Assembly (NCBI GenBank): GCA_016432725.1
Contig: JACJDG010000003.1
Location: forward strand, 744,001-808,000
Direction of reading: 5' to 3'
Length of the DNA stretch: 64,000 nucleotides
Origin: Streptomyces sp. DHE7-1
GTDB taxonomy: Bacteria; Actinomycetota; Actinomycetes; Streptomycetales; Streptomycetaceae
The notes under the pieces were generated by a model. It did no database searches, was not told the DNA's origin, and was given only the letters and a program-made list of their open reading frames with translations. The translations under genes were made by a program, and so were the position numbers. Below are positions 25,138 to 35,058 of the stretch, piece by piece; position 1 is the stretch's first letter; the number at the start of each line of letters is the position of its first letter.

Positions 25138-26043
25138 TCAGCCGGCCTGGGAGCGGGCCGCGTCGAGCCGGGCGACCTCCTCACCGGTGAGGCGCAGCGC
25201 GCCGGCGGCGACGTTCTGGACGAGATGGGCGGGATCGCCGGTGCCGGGGATGGCGAGGACGTGCGGGCCCTGGTGCAGGGTCCAGGCGATGCGGATCTGG
25301 GCGGGGCTCACGCCGTGCGTCCGGGCGACGGAGAGGACGGCCTCGTCGTGGGCGGTGGTCGCGCCGCGCTCCCCGGCCGCGCCGGCGACGGCGTAGAAGG
25401 GGACGAAGGCGATGCCGTGCTCGCCGCACAGGCGCAGCACCTCGTCACCGACGGGGTCGGGCCGGTCCACCGCGTACCGGTTCTGCACGCACACCACCGG
25501 CGCGATCTCCAGGGCCTCGGCGAGGTGCCGCGGTTCGACGCCGGAGACGCCGAGGTGCCGGATCAGCCCGGCCTCCCGCAGTTCGGCGAGGGCGCCGAAG
25601 TGCTCGGCTATCGAGTCCTGGCTCTGGCGGCGGTAGTTGACGACGTCGAGGTGGTCCCGGCCGAGCTGGCGCAGGTTCTCCTCCACGTGCCCGCGCAGTT
25701 CGTCTGGGCGGGCCGCGGTGCTCCACTCGCCCTGCTCGTCGCGGTGCGGGCCGACCTTGGTGACGACGACCAGGCCGTCGGGATAGGGGGACAGCGCCGT
25801 GTTGATCAGTTCGTTCGCGGAGCGCAGGGCCGAGAAGTAGAAGGCCGCCGTGTCGATGTGGTTCACACCGAGTTCGACGGCCTCGCGCAGCACGGTGAGG
25901 GAGCGTTCCCGCTCGCTCGGGGTGCCGATGTGGAAGGCGGCGCTGCCCGTCAGCCGCATGGCGCCGAGGCCGAGGCGGTGCACGGGCAGGTCGCCGAGGC
26001 GGTAGGTGCCGGAGGCTTCCGCGGTGATCGTTTCGATGGTCAT
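25138..26043 (-). CDS. Aldo/keto reductase
   Basis: A 301-residue NADPH-dependent reductase. Motifs are LGLGAMRLTGS (start of barrel), HIDTAAFYFS (catalytic Asp; the usual Tyr two positions before G is shifted to AFYF), VVTKVGPHRD (Lys) and LIRHLGVSGVEPRHLAEA. AIPGTGDPAHLVQNV forms the phosphate-binding end. HIDTAAFYFS in place of xDTAxxYG is worth noting, since Gly after Tyr is replaced. The start is ATG 26043. The substrate is unknown, and neighbours give no hint. Confidence 0.87.
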   Translation of the reverse strand: MTIETITAEASGTYRLGDLPVHRLGLGAMRLTGSAAFHIGTPSERERSLTVLREAVELGVNHIDTAAFYFSALRSANELINTALSPYPDGLVVVTKVGPHRDEQGEWSTAARPDELRGHVEENLRQLGRDHLDVVNYRRQSQDSIAEHFGALAELREAGLIRHLGVSGVEPRHLAEALEIAPVVCVQNRYAVDRPDPVGDEVLRLCGEHGIAFVPFYAVAGAAGERGATTAHDEAVLSVARTHGVSPAQIRIAWTLHQGPHVLAIPGTGDPAHLVQNVAAGALRLTGEEVARLDAARSQAG

Positions 26044-26192
26044 CGGCGGAGTCTCGCACGCGGCACGCGGGCGGGGCACCGGGATCGGGAGACGCGCGCG
26101 GTCCCCCGCTCACGAGGTGAGGAGAGGGACCCGGCGGCGCGTACCCGTCCGGCCGGACCGCGCGGTGACGACCGCGCTGTCCGCCGGGGCCG

Positions 26193-26360
26193 TCAGTCCT
26201 CCTCCTGGCCCGGCACCACGACCAGGAAGGCGTCCGACCTCAGATCCATCACCACGGTGGCGGCCTCGCCCTGGGCGCGGCGCGCGGCCGCGTACTCCTC
26301 CGCGGGCCACGATCCACGCGGGGCTCCCGCAGGGAATCGTTCCAGCACCTTTGCGCTCAT
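26193..26360 (-). CDS. Small conserved-looking protein, 55 residues
   Basis: A short reading frame, ATG 26360 to TGA 26193, with GGAGGT about ten bases upstream. It reads MSAKVLERFPAGAPRGSWPA, then an Ala-rich helix (EEYAAARRAQGEAA), then TVVMDLRSDAFLVVVPGQEED. The strong ribosome binding site, clean codon use and hydrophobic strand near the C-terminus argue that it is real. I do not recognise a function. It stands between an aldo/keto reductase and the SDR gene. Confidence 0.6.
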   Translation of the reverse strand: MSAKVLERFPAGAPRGSWPAEEYAAARRAQGEAATVVMDLRSDAFLVVVPGQEED

Positions 26361-26532
26361 GGCGGCTCACACCTCCAGCGTCGGGACCGGCCCGGACCGT
26401 TCACGGCCCGTACTCACCGCCTGCCCGGGACGGCCGCCGTCATGTCCCGCATCCGTACGGCACGCGTGCGTCGAAGAACCGGACAGGGGAACTCGGCAGG
26501 ACCCCGGTCGACGGCACGAAGGGCGGAGACGG

Positions 26533-28065
26533 ATGGACGGCGACGACGTGAAGGGCGGTACCCGCTGCCTGGTGACCGGCGGCACCGGATACATCGGCGG
26601 CCGCCTCGTCCCGGAGCTCCTCGCGGCCGGCCACCGGGTCCGCTGCCTCGCCCGTTCCCCCGGCAAGCTGCGCGACCATCCCTGGGCCGGTGACATCGAG
26701 ATGGCGCGCGGGGACGTCACCGACGCGGACTCCGTCGCGGAGGCCATGCGGGACGTCGATGTGGCCTACTACCTGGTCCACGCCCTCGGCACCGGCGACG
26801 GCTTCGAGAAGACCGACCGCGAGGCGGCCCGGATCTTCGGCGAGCAGGCCCGGGCGGCCGGCGTGCGGCGCATCGTCTACCTGGGCGGGCTCACCCCGGA
26901 GGACGTACCCGAGCACGAGCTCTCCCCGCACCTGCGGTCCCGCTCCGAGGTCGGCCGCATCCTGATGGAATCCGGGGTGCCCACCGCCGTACTGCGCGCG
27001 GCCGTGATCATCGGCTCCGGTTCGGCCTCCTTCGAGATGCTGCGCTACCTCACCGAGCGGCTGCCCGTCATGGTCACCCCGAGCTGGGTGCACACCCGCA
27101 TCCAGCCCATAGCGGTACGGGACGTGCTGCGCCTCCTGGTCGGCAGCGCGGGACTGCCGCCGGACGTGAACCGCACCTTCGACATCGGCGGGCCCGAGGT
27201 GCTCACGTACCGGGAGATGATGGTCCGCTACGCGGCGGTGGCGGGGCTGCCGCGCCGGGTCATCCTGCCCGTGCCGGTCCTCACCCCGAGGCTGTCCAGC
27301 CACTGGGTCGGCCTGGTCACACCGGTGCCGGCGTCCATCGCCCGGCCGCTCGCGGAGTCGCTGCGCCACGAGGTGGTCTGCCACGAGCGCGACATCGAGA
27401 AGTACGTGCCGTACCCGCCCGGGCGTCCGCTGCCCTTCGACGAGGCCGTACGACTGGCCCTGCAGCGGATCCGCGACGCCCAGGTGGTCACCCGCTGGAC
27501 GTCCGCCGCGGTACCGGGGGCGCCGAGCGACCCGCTGCCCACGGACCCCGACTGGGCCGGCGGCAGCCTGTACACGGACGTCCGGGAGACCGCGGTGGAC
27601 GCTCCGCCCGAGGCGCTGTGGCGGGTCGTCGAGGGGGTGGGCGGGGAGAACGGCTGGTACTCCTTCCCGCTCGCCTGGGCGCTGCGCGGCTGGCTGGACC
27701 GGATGGCGGGCGGGGTCGGACTGCGCCGCGGCCGCCGGGACGCGCAGCGGCTGCGGGTCGGGGACTCACTGGACTTCTGGCGGGTGGAGGAGATCGAGCC
27801 GGGGCGTCTGCTGCGGCTGCGGGCGGAGATGCGGCTGCCGGGGCTGGCCTGGCTGGAGATGTACGTGGAGCCCGACGGCGCCGGTCGCTGCCGGTACCGG
27901 CAGCGCGCGCTGTTCCATCCGCACGGGCTGCTCGGGCAGGCCTACTGGTGGGGCGTCTCACCGTTCCACGCCGTGGTGTTCGGCGGCATGGCCCGCAACA
28001 TCGCCCGCGCCGCGGCCGGCACCACCCCGCTGCCCCGGCGGAGGGAACGGGCGGCCGCGCGCTGA
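26533..28065 (+). CDS. SDR / NmrA-like protein with C-terminal DUF2867
   Basis: A 510-residue protein of two parts. Residues 10-330 form an extended short-chain dehydrogenase fold with the NAD(P) motif CLVTGGTGYIGGRLVPEL, DVDVAYYLVHALG and the atypical-SDR RIVYLGGL. Residues 350-500 match DUF2867, a helix-grip-like domain (DVRETAVDAPPEALWRVVEG through YRQRALFHPHGLLGQAYWWG). The start ATG 26533 follows GGGCGGAGAC. The substrate is unknown. This gene type often sits beside photolyase genes in Streptomyces, as here, 85 bases upstream of one. Confidence 0.85.
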   Translation: MDGDDVKGGTRCLVTGGTGYIGGRLVPELLAAGHRVRCLARSPGKLRDHPWAGDIEMARGDVTDADSVAEAMRDVDVAYYLVHALGTGDGFEKTDREAARIFGEQARAAGVRRIVYLGGLTPEDVPEHELSPHLRSRSEVGRILMESGVPTAVLRAAVIIGSGSASFEMLRYLTERLPVMVTPSWVHTRIQPIAVRDVLRLLVGSAGLPPDVNRTFDIGGPEVLTYREMMVRYAAVAGLPRRVILPVPVLTPRLSSHWVGLVTPVPASIARPLAESLRHEVVCHERDIEKYVPYPPGRPLPFDEAVRLALQRIRDAQVVTRWTSAAVPGAPSDPLPTDPDWAGGSLYTDVRETAVDAPPEALWRVVEGVGGENGWYSFPLAWALRGWLDRMAGGVGLRRGRRDAQRLRVGDSLDFWRVEEIEPGRLLRLRAEMRLPGLAWLEMYVEPDGAGRCRYRQRALFHPHGLLGQAYWWGVSPFHAVVFGGMARNIARAAAGTTPLPRRRERAAAR

Positions 28066-28149
28066 CGCCACGCATCCGCCGGGCGCCGTGGACCGGAAGG
28101 AACCACCGTCCAGCGCCCGCTCTCCCGACCGCCGCCCCGGAGCCGCACC

Positions 28150-29526
28150 ATGAACGTCTCGGTCGTCCTGTTCACCGCCGACCTGCGCCTGCACGACCAT
28201 CCGCCACTGCGGGCGGCGCTGGACGGCACCCGGCACGTGGTGCCGCTCTTCGTACGCGACCGGGGCGTGGACGAGGCCGGGTACGCGGCGCCGAACCGGC
28301 TGGCGTTCCTCGCCGACTGCCTGCGCGATCTGGACGCGGGTCTGCGCGAGCGGGGCGGCCGGCTGGTGCTCCGCTCCGGCGACCTGGTCGAAGAGGTGTG
28401 CAAGGTGGTCACCGAGGCCGACGCCGACGAGGTGCACATGGCGGCCGACGTCAGCGCCTACGCGCACCGCCGGGAGGAGCGGCTGCGCCGGGCCCTGGAG
28501 GCCGACGGGCGCCGGCTGCACGTCCACGACACCGTGACCACGGCGCTGACCCCGGGCGCGGTGACGCCCGCCTCCTCGGACCACTTCGCGGTGTTCACGC
28601 CCTACTTCCGGCAGTGGTCGCGGACGGAGCTGCGCGACGCGCTCGGCGCTCCGCGCGCGGTCAGGGTGCCGGAGGGCGTCGGGTCCGAGGAGCTTCCCTC
28701 GCGCGACGGGCTGACGGGCGTGTCCGAGGGGCTGGCCGGGGGCGGGGAGGTGCTCGGCCGCAAGCTGGTCACCGCCTGGCTGCGCCGCGGTGTGGCGCGC
28801 TACGAGGACCGGCACGACGACCTGGCCGGCGACGCCACCTCCCGGCTCTCCCCGCACCTGCACTTCGGCACGCTCTCCCCGGTGGAACTGGTGCACCGCG
28901 CCCGCAGGGCGGGCGGCCCGGGCGCCGAGGCGTTCGTGCGGCAGCTCGCCTGGCGCGACTTCCACCGGCAGGTGCTGGCGGCCCGGCCGGCCGCCTCCAG
29001 CACCGACTACCGCACGAAGCACGACCGCTGGCGCACCGAGCGGACGGCCCGGGAGGACATCGAGGCGTGGCGGGAGGGGCGTACCGGCTACCCGATCGTC
29101 GACGCCGCGATGCGCCAGCTCCGGTACGAGGGCTGGATGCACAACCGCGGCCGGCTGCTGGCCGCGAGCTTCCTGGCCAAGACGCTCTACGTCGACTGGC
29201 GGGTGGGCGCCCGGCACTTCCTCGATCTGCTGGTCGACGGGGACGTGGCCAACAACCAGCTCAACTGGCAGTGGATGGCCGGTACCGGCACGGACACCCG
29301 GCCCAACCGCGTCCTGAATCCGGTCACCCAGGGCAAGCGGTACGACCCCGAGGGCGCCTACGTCCACCGCTGGGTGCCCGAACTGAAGCCGCTGCAGGCC
29401 CCGTTGGTGCACGAGCCGTGGAAGCTGGCGGGACCGGACCGGGCCGCGCTGGACTACCCGGATCCGATCGTCGAGCTCTCCGAGGGCCTGACCCGGTTCA
29501 AGCGGGCCCGCGGCCGCGAGGACTGA
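28150..29526 (+). CDS. phr: Deoxyribodipyrimidine photolyase
   Basis: A 458-residue flavoprotein that reverses UV-induced pyrimidine dimers with blue light. The N-terminal antenna domain begins VVLFTADLRLHDHPPLRAAL. The FAD domain shows SRLSPHLHFGTLSP, QLAWRDFHRQVLA, GYPIVDAAMRQLRYEGWMHN, VANNQLNWQWMAGTGTD and NPVTQGKRYDPEG. The residues of the FAD pocket and the Trp chain are in place, so an active class I CPD photolyase is likely. It follows the SDR-DUF2867 gene in the same direction and is probably co-expressed with it. Confidence 0.93.
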   Translation: MNVSVVLFTADLRLHDHPPLRAALDGTRHVVPLFVRDRGVDEAGYAAPNRLAFLADCLRDLDAGLRERGGRLVLRSGDLVEEVCKVVTEADADEVHMAADVSAYAHRREERLRRALEADGRRLHVHDTVTTALTPGAVTPASSDHFAVFTPYFRQWSRTELRDALGAPRAVRVPEGVGSEELPSRDGLTGVSEGLAGGGEVLGRKLVTAWLRRGVARYEDRHDDLAGDATSRLSPHLHFGTLSPVELVHRARRAGGPGAEAFVRQLAWRDFHRQVLAARPAASSTDYRTKHDRWRTERTAREDIEAWREGRTGYPIVDAAMRQLRYEGWMHNRGRLLAASFLAKTLYVDWRVGARHFLDLLVDGDVANNQLNWQWMAGTGTDTRPNRVLNPVTQGKRYDPEGAYVHRWVPELKPLQAPLVHEPWKLAGPDRAALDYPDPIVELSEGLTRFKRARGRED

Positions 29527-29662
29527 GGCGTGCCCGCCACCCGGGTCCGCGCGTTCAGGGCCTACACATAGGGGAGAAACAAGGGCAGAATGCACAGAAG
29601 CGGCGCTTACCGCACGCCCCAGCCGGGCGCGGCCGGCCTGCGAGTCACGAAGGAGGCGGGAC

Positions 29663-30100
29663 ATGGCGAACGTCTCGCACAGGGGTGACATGGCGACCCA
29701 CCCCGACATATCCGAGATGCGGACGCGCTACGCCCGCATGCTCGGCGGCCGCGACGTGGCGCTCGTGGACGGGCCGGTCTTCCTGCTCGGCCTGTACTGC
29801 GCGGCGTCCCCGTGGATCCTGCACTACACGGCGAGCCAGCCGGCGCTCGCGACCCACAACCTGATCATGGGCATCGCGATCGGGCTGCTGGCCCTGGGCT
29901 TCACCACCGCGCCGGCCCGGATGTACGGCCTGAGCTGGGCCATGTGCGCCATGGGTGTCTGGATGATCATCGCTCCGTGGATCGTGGGCAGCGGCCCGGA
30001 CGCAGGCGTGATCGTGAACAACATCGTCATCGGCGCCCTCGCCCTGGTCCTCGGGCTGATGTGCGCCGGCACGGCGCAGAAGAGCGCCCCACGCACGTAG
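29663..30100 (+). CDS. SPW-repeat membrane protein
   Basis: A 145-residue integral membrane protein with four helices arranged as two repeats. Each repeat carries the SPW-type motif: ASPWILHY near residue 53 and APWIVGSG near residue 110. Function unknown; such proteins are common in actinobacteria and often appear in stress regulons. The start is ATG 29663, after GGAGG about six bases before. Another in-frame ATG at 29690 is possible. No SigB consensus could be found upstream. Confidence 0.8.
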   Translation: MANVSHRGDMATHPDISEMRTRYARMLGGRDVALVDGPVFLLGLYCAASPWILHYTASQPALATHNLIMGIAIGLLALGFTTAPARMYGLSWAMCAMGVWMIIAPWIVGSGPDAGVIVNNIVIGALALVLGLMCAGTAQKSAPRT

Positions 30101-30201
30101 AGAGGCCGGCCACCGAGAGACCGGCCGTTGGGAGAAGGGCTCCTGAGAACGGACGCGAGGAAGGAGGACCAGGCGAAGACAGTGAAAGACACGAAGAATC
30201 C

Positions 30202-30231
30202 GAGGCCGGTCCGCCCGGGCGGACCGGCCTC
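30202..30231. terminator. Perfect 30-base palindrome between convergent genes
   Basis: GAGGCCGGTCCGCCC followed directly by its reverse complement. It lies between the SPW gene and the convergent APC permease. It is very probably a bidirectional terminator, again without a T-run. Confidence 0.8.
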
Positions 30232-30267
30232 CCGACGTGTTCCGCGCGGCCGCGGAACGGCCGGGGT

Positions 30268-31713
30268 TCAGCCGGCTTCGAGGACCGGTCGCCCCTGCGT
30301 CCGCTCGTCCGCGGTCTCCTTCGGCCCGAAGGGCCACGCCCGCTCCAGCCGTGCCCAGACCAGGAAGGCGACGCAGCCGAGGGCCAGCCAGGCCAGGGAC
30401 CACTCGACGGGGTGGCGCCCCGGCGCGTTCTCGTCGGCGTATCCGTAGATCACGCACCAGCCGGTGAAGGCGAGGACGGCGGGCAGCGGGTAGAGCCACA
30501 TCCAGTAGGGGTGGCGCAGCGTGTGCCGTCGTCCGCGCAGGACGACGAGGGCCACGATCTGGGCCAGCGCCTGGACGATCACCATGACCGTGGTGAGGAG
30601 CTGGATCAGTGTCGCGAGGTCGGTGTGCCGGCCGATCAGGAAGCCGATCGCGGTGATCACGCCCATGGTCACGAGCCCCAGCGCGGGGAACCGGTGCCTG
30701 GCGTGCAGCCGCTCGTAGGGCCGGAAGAACACCCGGTCGCGGGCGGCGTCGAAGGGCACGCGGGACCCGCCGAGCAGGCCGGTGAAGACCGAGGCGAAGG
30801 CGGTGACCAGGATCAGCACGGTGACGGTGTCGGCGGCCCCCCGGCCCCAGGTCCGCTCCAGCACGGCGGAGGCCACGGAGGTGGACGCGATGTCGTTCGG
30901 GTCGGTCATGCGGTGCCAGTCGATGACCCCGAGGGTGCCGATCTGCAGCAGCAGGTAGATCGCCATGATGCCGAGGATCGAGAAGACGATGGAGCGCGGC
31001 AGGGTCCGGCCGGGGTCCTTGATCTCGGCGCCCATGTAGGCGGTGGTGTTGTAGCCGAGGTAGTCGTAGATGCCGATGGTCAGGCCCGCGGCGAAGCCGG
31101 GCCAGAAGTGGTCCGAGGTGACGTCGAGGGCGTGCGCCGGGTAGGTGAAGGCCAGGTGCGGGCTGAAGGCGGTGGCCGCGGCGGCGATCACCAGGAGTAC
31201 CGAGGCGATCATCACGGTCCACAGCACGGCGGTGATGCGGGCGATGTGCTCGACGCCGCGCCAGAGCAGGAGCACGACCAGGGCGATGACACCGAGGCCG
31301 ACGAGGTCGCCGGCGGTCCGGCCGAGGCCGGGGGCGAGGTAGCCGAGGTACTGGACGAAGCCCACCACCCCGGTGGACATGATCAGCGGGATGAAGAGCA
31401 TCGCCGTCCACACGAACAGGAACGGCATCAGGCGGCCGGTGCGGTGCCGGAAGGCCTGACGGCGGTAGACGTAGCTGCCGCCCGAACCGGGCATGGCGGC
31501 GCCCAGCTCGGCCCAGACCAGCCCGTCGCACAGGGCCAGCACGGCGCCCGCGAGGAAGCCGACGACCGCCTGGGGGCCGCCGAACGCGCTCACCATCAGC
31601 GGGATGGTCACGAAGGGGCCGATGCCGCACATCTGGCTCATGTTGATGGCCGTGGCCTGGAAGGGGCCGACCCTGCGGACGAAGCCACCCGTGGGTGGCG
31701 GGCTACCGGACAT
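30268..31713 (-). CDS. APC superfamily amino acid/amine permease
   Basis: A 481-residue transporter with about 12 helices. The first helix has the APC-type unwound motif (ATAINMSQMCGIGPFVTIPL). The third contains LCDGLVWAELGAAMPGSGGS, in which the E and GSGG are conserved. DYLGYNTTAYMGAEIKDPGR in the middle is the familiar substrate-side loop. The ATG at 31713 has AGGAG nearby. It is divergent from the glucosaminidase gene and shares the palindromic operator at 31907-31925. The substrate is probably an amino acid or amine; import of an amino sugar is not normal for this family. Confidence 0.87.
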   Translation of the reverse strand: MSGSPPPTGGFVRRVGPFQATAINMSQMCGIGPFVTIPLMVSAFGGPQAVVGFLAGAVLALCDGLVWAELGAAMPGSGGSYVYRRQAFRHRTGRLMPFLFVWTAMLFIPLIMSTGVVGFVQYLGYLAPGLGRTAGDLVGLGVIALVVLLLWRGVEHIARITAVLWTVMIASVLLVIAAAATAFSPHLAFTYPAHALDVTSDHFWPGFAAGLTIGIYDYLGYNTTAYMGAEIKDPGRTLPRSIVFSILGIMAIYLLLQIGTLGVIDWHRMTDPNDIASTSVASAVLERTWGRGAADTVTVLILVTAFASVFTGLLGGSRVPFDAARDRVFFRPYERLHARHRFPALGLVTMGVITAIGFLIGRHTDLATLIQLLTTVMVIVQALAQIVALVVLRGRRHTLRHPYWMWLYPLPAVLAFTGWCVIYGYADENAPGRHPVEWSLAWLALGCVAFLVWARLERAWPFGPKETADERTQGRPVLEAG

Positions 31714-31906
31714 GGGGACTCCTGACGCGTGGGGCGTGCGGACCGGGTGCGCGGCGGCGGTTCGCCCGGCCGGGCCGGCCGGCGGATGAAGTTGTACGGC
31801 CCCACGGCGCCGGACGGGCGACAGCCGAGCGGTTCGTGCCGCTCGTCGGGGCGGGCGGGGCCTACGGTCGTCGACGCGGCCCGCGCCGCGCCACAGCTCG
31901 AGCCAG

Positions 31907-31925
31907 GTTAGTAAAGTTTCCTGAC
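31907..31925. promoter_or_regulatory. Candidate operator before the glucosaminidase gene
   Basis: GTTAGTAAAGTTTCCTGAC is an imperfect dyad (7 of 9 pairs) in a locally AT-rich stretch 39 bases before the GTG of csxA. From memory it resembles sites of ROK-type repressors that control chitosan-related genes in Streptomyces (CsnR type). It may serve both divergent genes. Confidence 0.5.
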
Positions 31926-31963
31926 TTCGCCGGGCTCCCGACGACACGAGGCTGGAGACCGCC

Positions 31964-34686
31964 GTGTTCGCTCGCCCCGCCCCCGGACGCCGGCCGGTCA
32001 CGGCAGCCGTGCTCCTGAGCCTGCTCGCCGCGCTGTCCACCAGCGCCCGGGCCGCGACGGCGGACCGCGGCGCGGCGCCCCCGAGCGGCACGCCGCGGTG
32101 ACCCGGGTGCCCGCCGCGGCCGGCTCCGCCACCCCGCTCGCCGGATACGCCGTCCAGTCGACGGCGAAGGTGGGCGACCCGGCGGCCGCCGTCTCCTCCC
32201 CCGGCTATCCGGCCGCGGGCTGGCATCCGGCGGGCCCCCGGTCGACGGTCCTGGCCGCCCTGCTCGCCGACGGCGTGTACGCCGATCCCTTCCACTCCAC
32301 GAACCTGACGAAGATCCCGCGGAAGGACTTCGACGTCCCCTGGTGGTACCGGTCCGACTTCACCGTCGAGGACACCGGCCGGCGCACCCACCTGGACTTC
32401 AGCGGGGTCGTCTCGGCGGCCGACGTCTACGTCAACGGCCACGCGGTGGCCACCGCCGCGGACGTGACCGGCGCCTACACCCGGCACGAACTGGACATCA
32501 CCTCGCTGGTGCGGTCCGGCACCAACACGGTCGCGTTCCGGATCCGGCCCAACAACCCGGACGCCGACCTCACCATGGGCTGGCTCGACTGGCTCCAGCC
32601 GCCGCCCGACCGGAACATGGGCATCGTCCGTGACGTCCTGGTGCGCCGGGGCGGCCCGGTGGCGCTGCGCGACGCGCACGTGGTGACCCGGCTGGCGGTG
32701 CCGTCCCTCGCCACGGCCGACCTGACCGTGAAGGCGCGGGCCCGCAACGACTCCGACGAGGCGGTCACCGCCGAGGTGACCGGCCGGGTCGCCGGAACGG
32801 CCTTCACCCGCGCCGTGCCGCTCGCCCCGCACGAGACGAAGACCGTCACCTTCTCCCCCGCCGACGCGCCCGGTCTGCACCTCGGCTCACCGCGCGTGTG
32901 GTGGCCCGCCGGCATGGGCGGGCAGCCCCTGTACGACCTGGACCTCACCGCCTCGGTGGCCGGCACCGCCTCGGACACCGCCCACGAGACGTTCGGCATC
33001 CGTGACGTCCAGGCCCCCTCGACGCCGACGGTGCCCGCCAGTACCGGATCAACGGCCGCAAGCTGCTGATCAAGGGCGGCGGCTGGTCGCCCGACGAGTT
33101 CCTGCGCTGGGACCGCACCTACGCGGCGGACCGGCTCGAGTACGCGCTCGACCTCGGCCTCAACACCCTCCGGCTGGAGGGCCACATCGAACCGGACGAG
33201 TTCTTCGACCTCGCCGACCGCTACGGCCTGCTCACGCTGCCCGGCTGGGAGTGCTGCGACAAGTGGGAGGGGAACGTCAACGAGGACGGCTCCGGCGAGA
33301 AGTGGACCGAGGCGGACCACCGGGTCGCCAAGGCGTCCATGGCCGCCGAGGCCGCCCGGCTGCGCGGCCACCCGAGCGTGATCTCGTTCCTGATCGGCAG
33401 CGACGCGGCCCCGACGCGACGATCGAGCGGAACTACCTGGACGCCCTGAGGGCCGCCGACTGGCCCGCCCCGGTGATCCCGGCCGCCTCCGAGAACTCCT
33501 CACCGCAGCTCGGCCGTTCGGGGATGAAGATGACCGGGCCGTACGACTGGGTGCCGCCGGGCTACTGGTACGCCAAGCGCGAGGGCGGGCCACCGGCTTC
33601 AACTCCGAGACCAGCGCCGGCCCCGACATCCCGACCCTCGACACCCTGCGCCGGATGATGACCCCGGCCGAACTCGACACCCTGTGGAAGGACCCGGGCG
33701 CCCGGCAGTACCACCGCTCCCCCTCGTCCGTCTTCGGCACGCTGAAGATCTACGACGCCGCGCTCACCGGCCGCTACGGCGCCCCGAAGGACCTGACCGA
33801 CTACGTCCGCAAGGCGCAGCTCGCCCAGTACGAGAACGTCCGCGCCCAGTACGAGGCCTACGCGCGCAACGCCACGGACGCGGACAAGCCGGCCACCGGG
33901 GTGGTCTACTGGATGTTCAACAGCGGCTGGACGTCCCTGCACTGGCAGCTGACGGACCGTTACCTGGACCAGGGCGGCGCCTACTTCGGCGCGAAGAAGG
34001 CGAACGAGCCGCTGCACGTCCAGTACTCCTACGACGACCGCTCGGTCGTCGTCGTGAACGGCCGGCACGGCCCGGCCGCCCGGCTCACCGCCCGGGCGAC
34101 CCTGTTCGATCCCGACGGCACGCAGCGGTACGACAGGTCGGTCGGCGACGTGTCCGTGGACGGCGACGGCGCGCACCGCACCGCCTTCACCCTGCCCGCG
34201 TCGGTGAGCGGCCTGCCCTCCACGTACCTGCTCCGGCTGACGCTGACCGACGAGGACGGCCGGGAGGTGAGCCGCAACGTCTACTGGCTCTCCACGGCGC
34301 AGGACACGCTCGACTGGGCGCACACCGACTGGTACCACACACCGACCAGCCGCTACGCCGACCTCAAGGGGCTCGCCTCGATGGCCCGGGTGCCGGTGGA
34401 GGCGACGGCGGCGACGAGATCGTCCGGGGGCACGTCCACGACCACGGTCACCCTGCGGCACACCGGCGGCGGCAGGACGCCGTCCCTGTTCACGGACGTG
34501 CATCTGGTCGACGACCGGGGCCGGCCGGTGCTGCCGGTGCGCTGGTCGGACAACGAGGCCGGTCTCTGGCCGGGTGAGTCGGTGACGCTGACCGCCACCT
34601 ACCGGACCGCCGATCTGCACGGATCGGCCCCGCGGGTGCGGGTGTCCGGCTGGAACACCCCGGAGCGGACGCTGCCGGCCGGCTGA
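31964..34686 (+). CDS. csxA: Exo-beta-D-glucosaminidase, GH2 (CsxA-like; four frame breaks)
   Basis: A secreted enzyme of about 907 residues that removes glucosamine from the end of chitosan chains. A signal peptide follows GTG 31964 (AVLLSLLAALSTSARAA). The GH2 sugar-binding start includes DVPWWYRSDFTVED and VYVNGHAVATAADVTGAY. The barrel shows LLIKGGGWSPDEFLRWD and the CsxA hallmark LPGWECCDKWEGN. The expected acid is in FLIGSDAAPDATIE and the nucleophile Glu in GFNSETSAGPD. A beta-sandwich C-terminus follows. Frames break near 32090, 33013, 33405 and 33590, each cured by one C or G, so I read it as one functional gene. Confidence 0.85.
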
Positions 34687-34689
34687 CCC

Positions 34690-34786
34690 GGTCCGAAGAC
34701 GGCCGCGGCACGGGGGTCAGGGGACCGGGATCGGCCGCGGTCCGAAGACGGCCCGGCACGGGGGTCAGGGACCGGGATCGGCCAGC
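34690..34786. repeat. Tandem duplication of the gvpK 3' end
   Basis: Two near-identical units of about 48 bases (34690-34738 and 34739-34786) begin GGTCCGAAGACGG and end ATCGGCC. The second contains the stop and last codons of gvpK; the first lies beyond the stop. They differ by single-base indels in G/C runs. Confidence 0.8.
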
Positions 34787-35058
34787 AGGGGACCGAGCGG
34801 GCCCAGGTCGAGGTTGAGGTCGGACCGGCTCAGACCGTGCTGCGCGCACAGCTCGTCCATCCGCCGGTCCAGCAGCATCAGCGCCGTGCCGAGGCGCTCC
34901 TCCTGCTCGGCGCTCAGCGTGCCCTCGTCGAAGCGGCGCACGGCCTGACGCTCCATCAACTGGCGCAGCAGCTCGACCACGGTCAGGACCAGCGCGGCCA
35001 GGTCGCCCGCGACCGCCTCGGGGTCCAGGTCCAGGGAGTGGGCGCGCGGCGCGGTCAC
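34765..35058 (-). CDS. gvpK: Gas vesicle protein GvpK
   Basis: A 97-residue minor gas vesicle protein, needed for proper vesicle assembly in other organisms. The body is helical and typical: DPEAVAGDLAALVLTVVELL, LMERQAVRRFDEGTLSAEQE, then LGTALMLLDRRMDELCAQHG and LSRSDLNLDLGPLGPLL. The start (35058) overlaps the gvpS stop by ATGA. It is last in the gvp operon. Its 3' end lies inside a tandem duplication. Confidence 0.93.
   Translation of the reverse strand: MTAPRAHSLDLDPEAVAGDLAALVLTVVELLRQLMERQAVRRFDEGTLSAEQEERLGTALMLLDRRMDELCAQHGLSRSDLNLDLGPLGPLLADPGP

Noticed and set aside
28066..28149. A light- or SigB-dependent promoter before photolyase.
   Set aside because: No GGGTAC/T box or other consensus could be found in the gap.
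31714..31963. A small gene in the divergent gap before csxA.
   Set aside because: Short frames there lack a ribosome binding site and have shadow-like composition; the gap holds the operator-like dyad and promoters.
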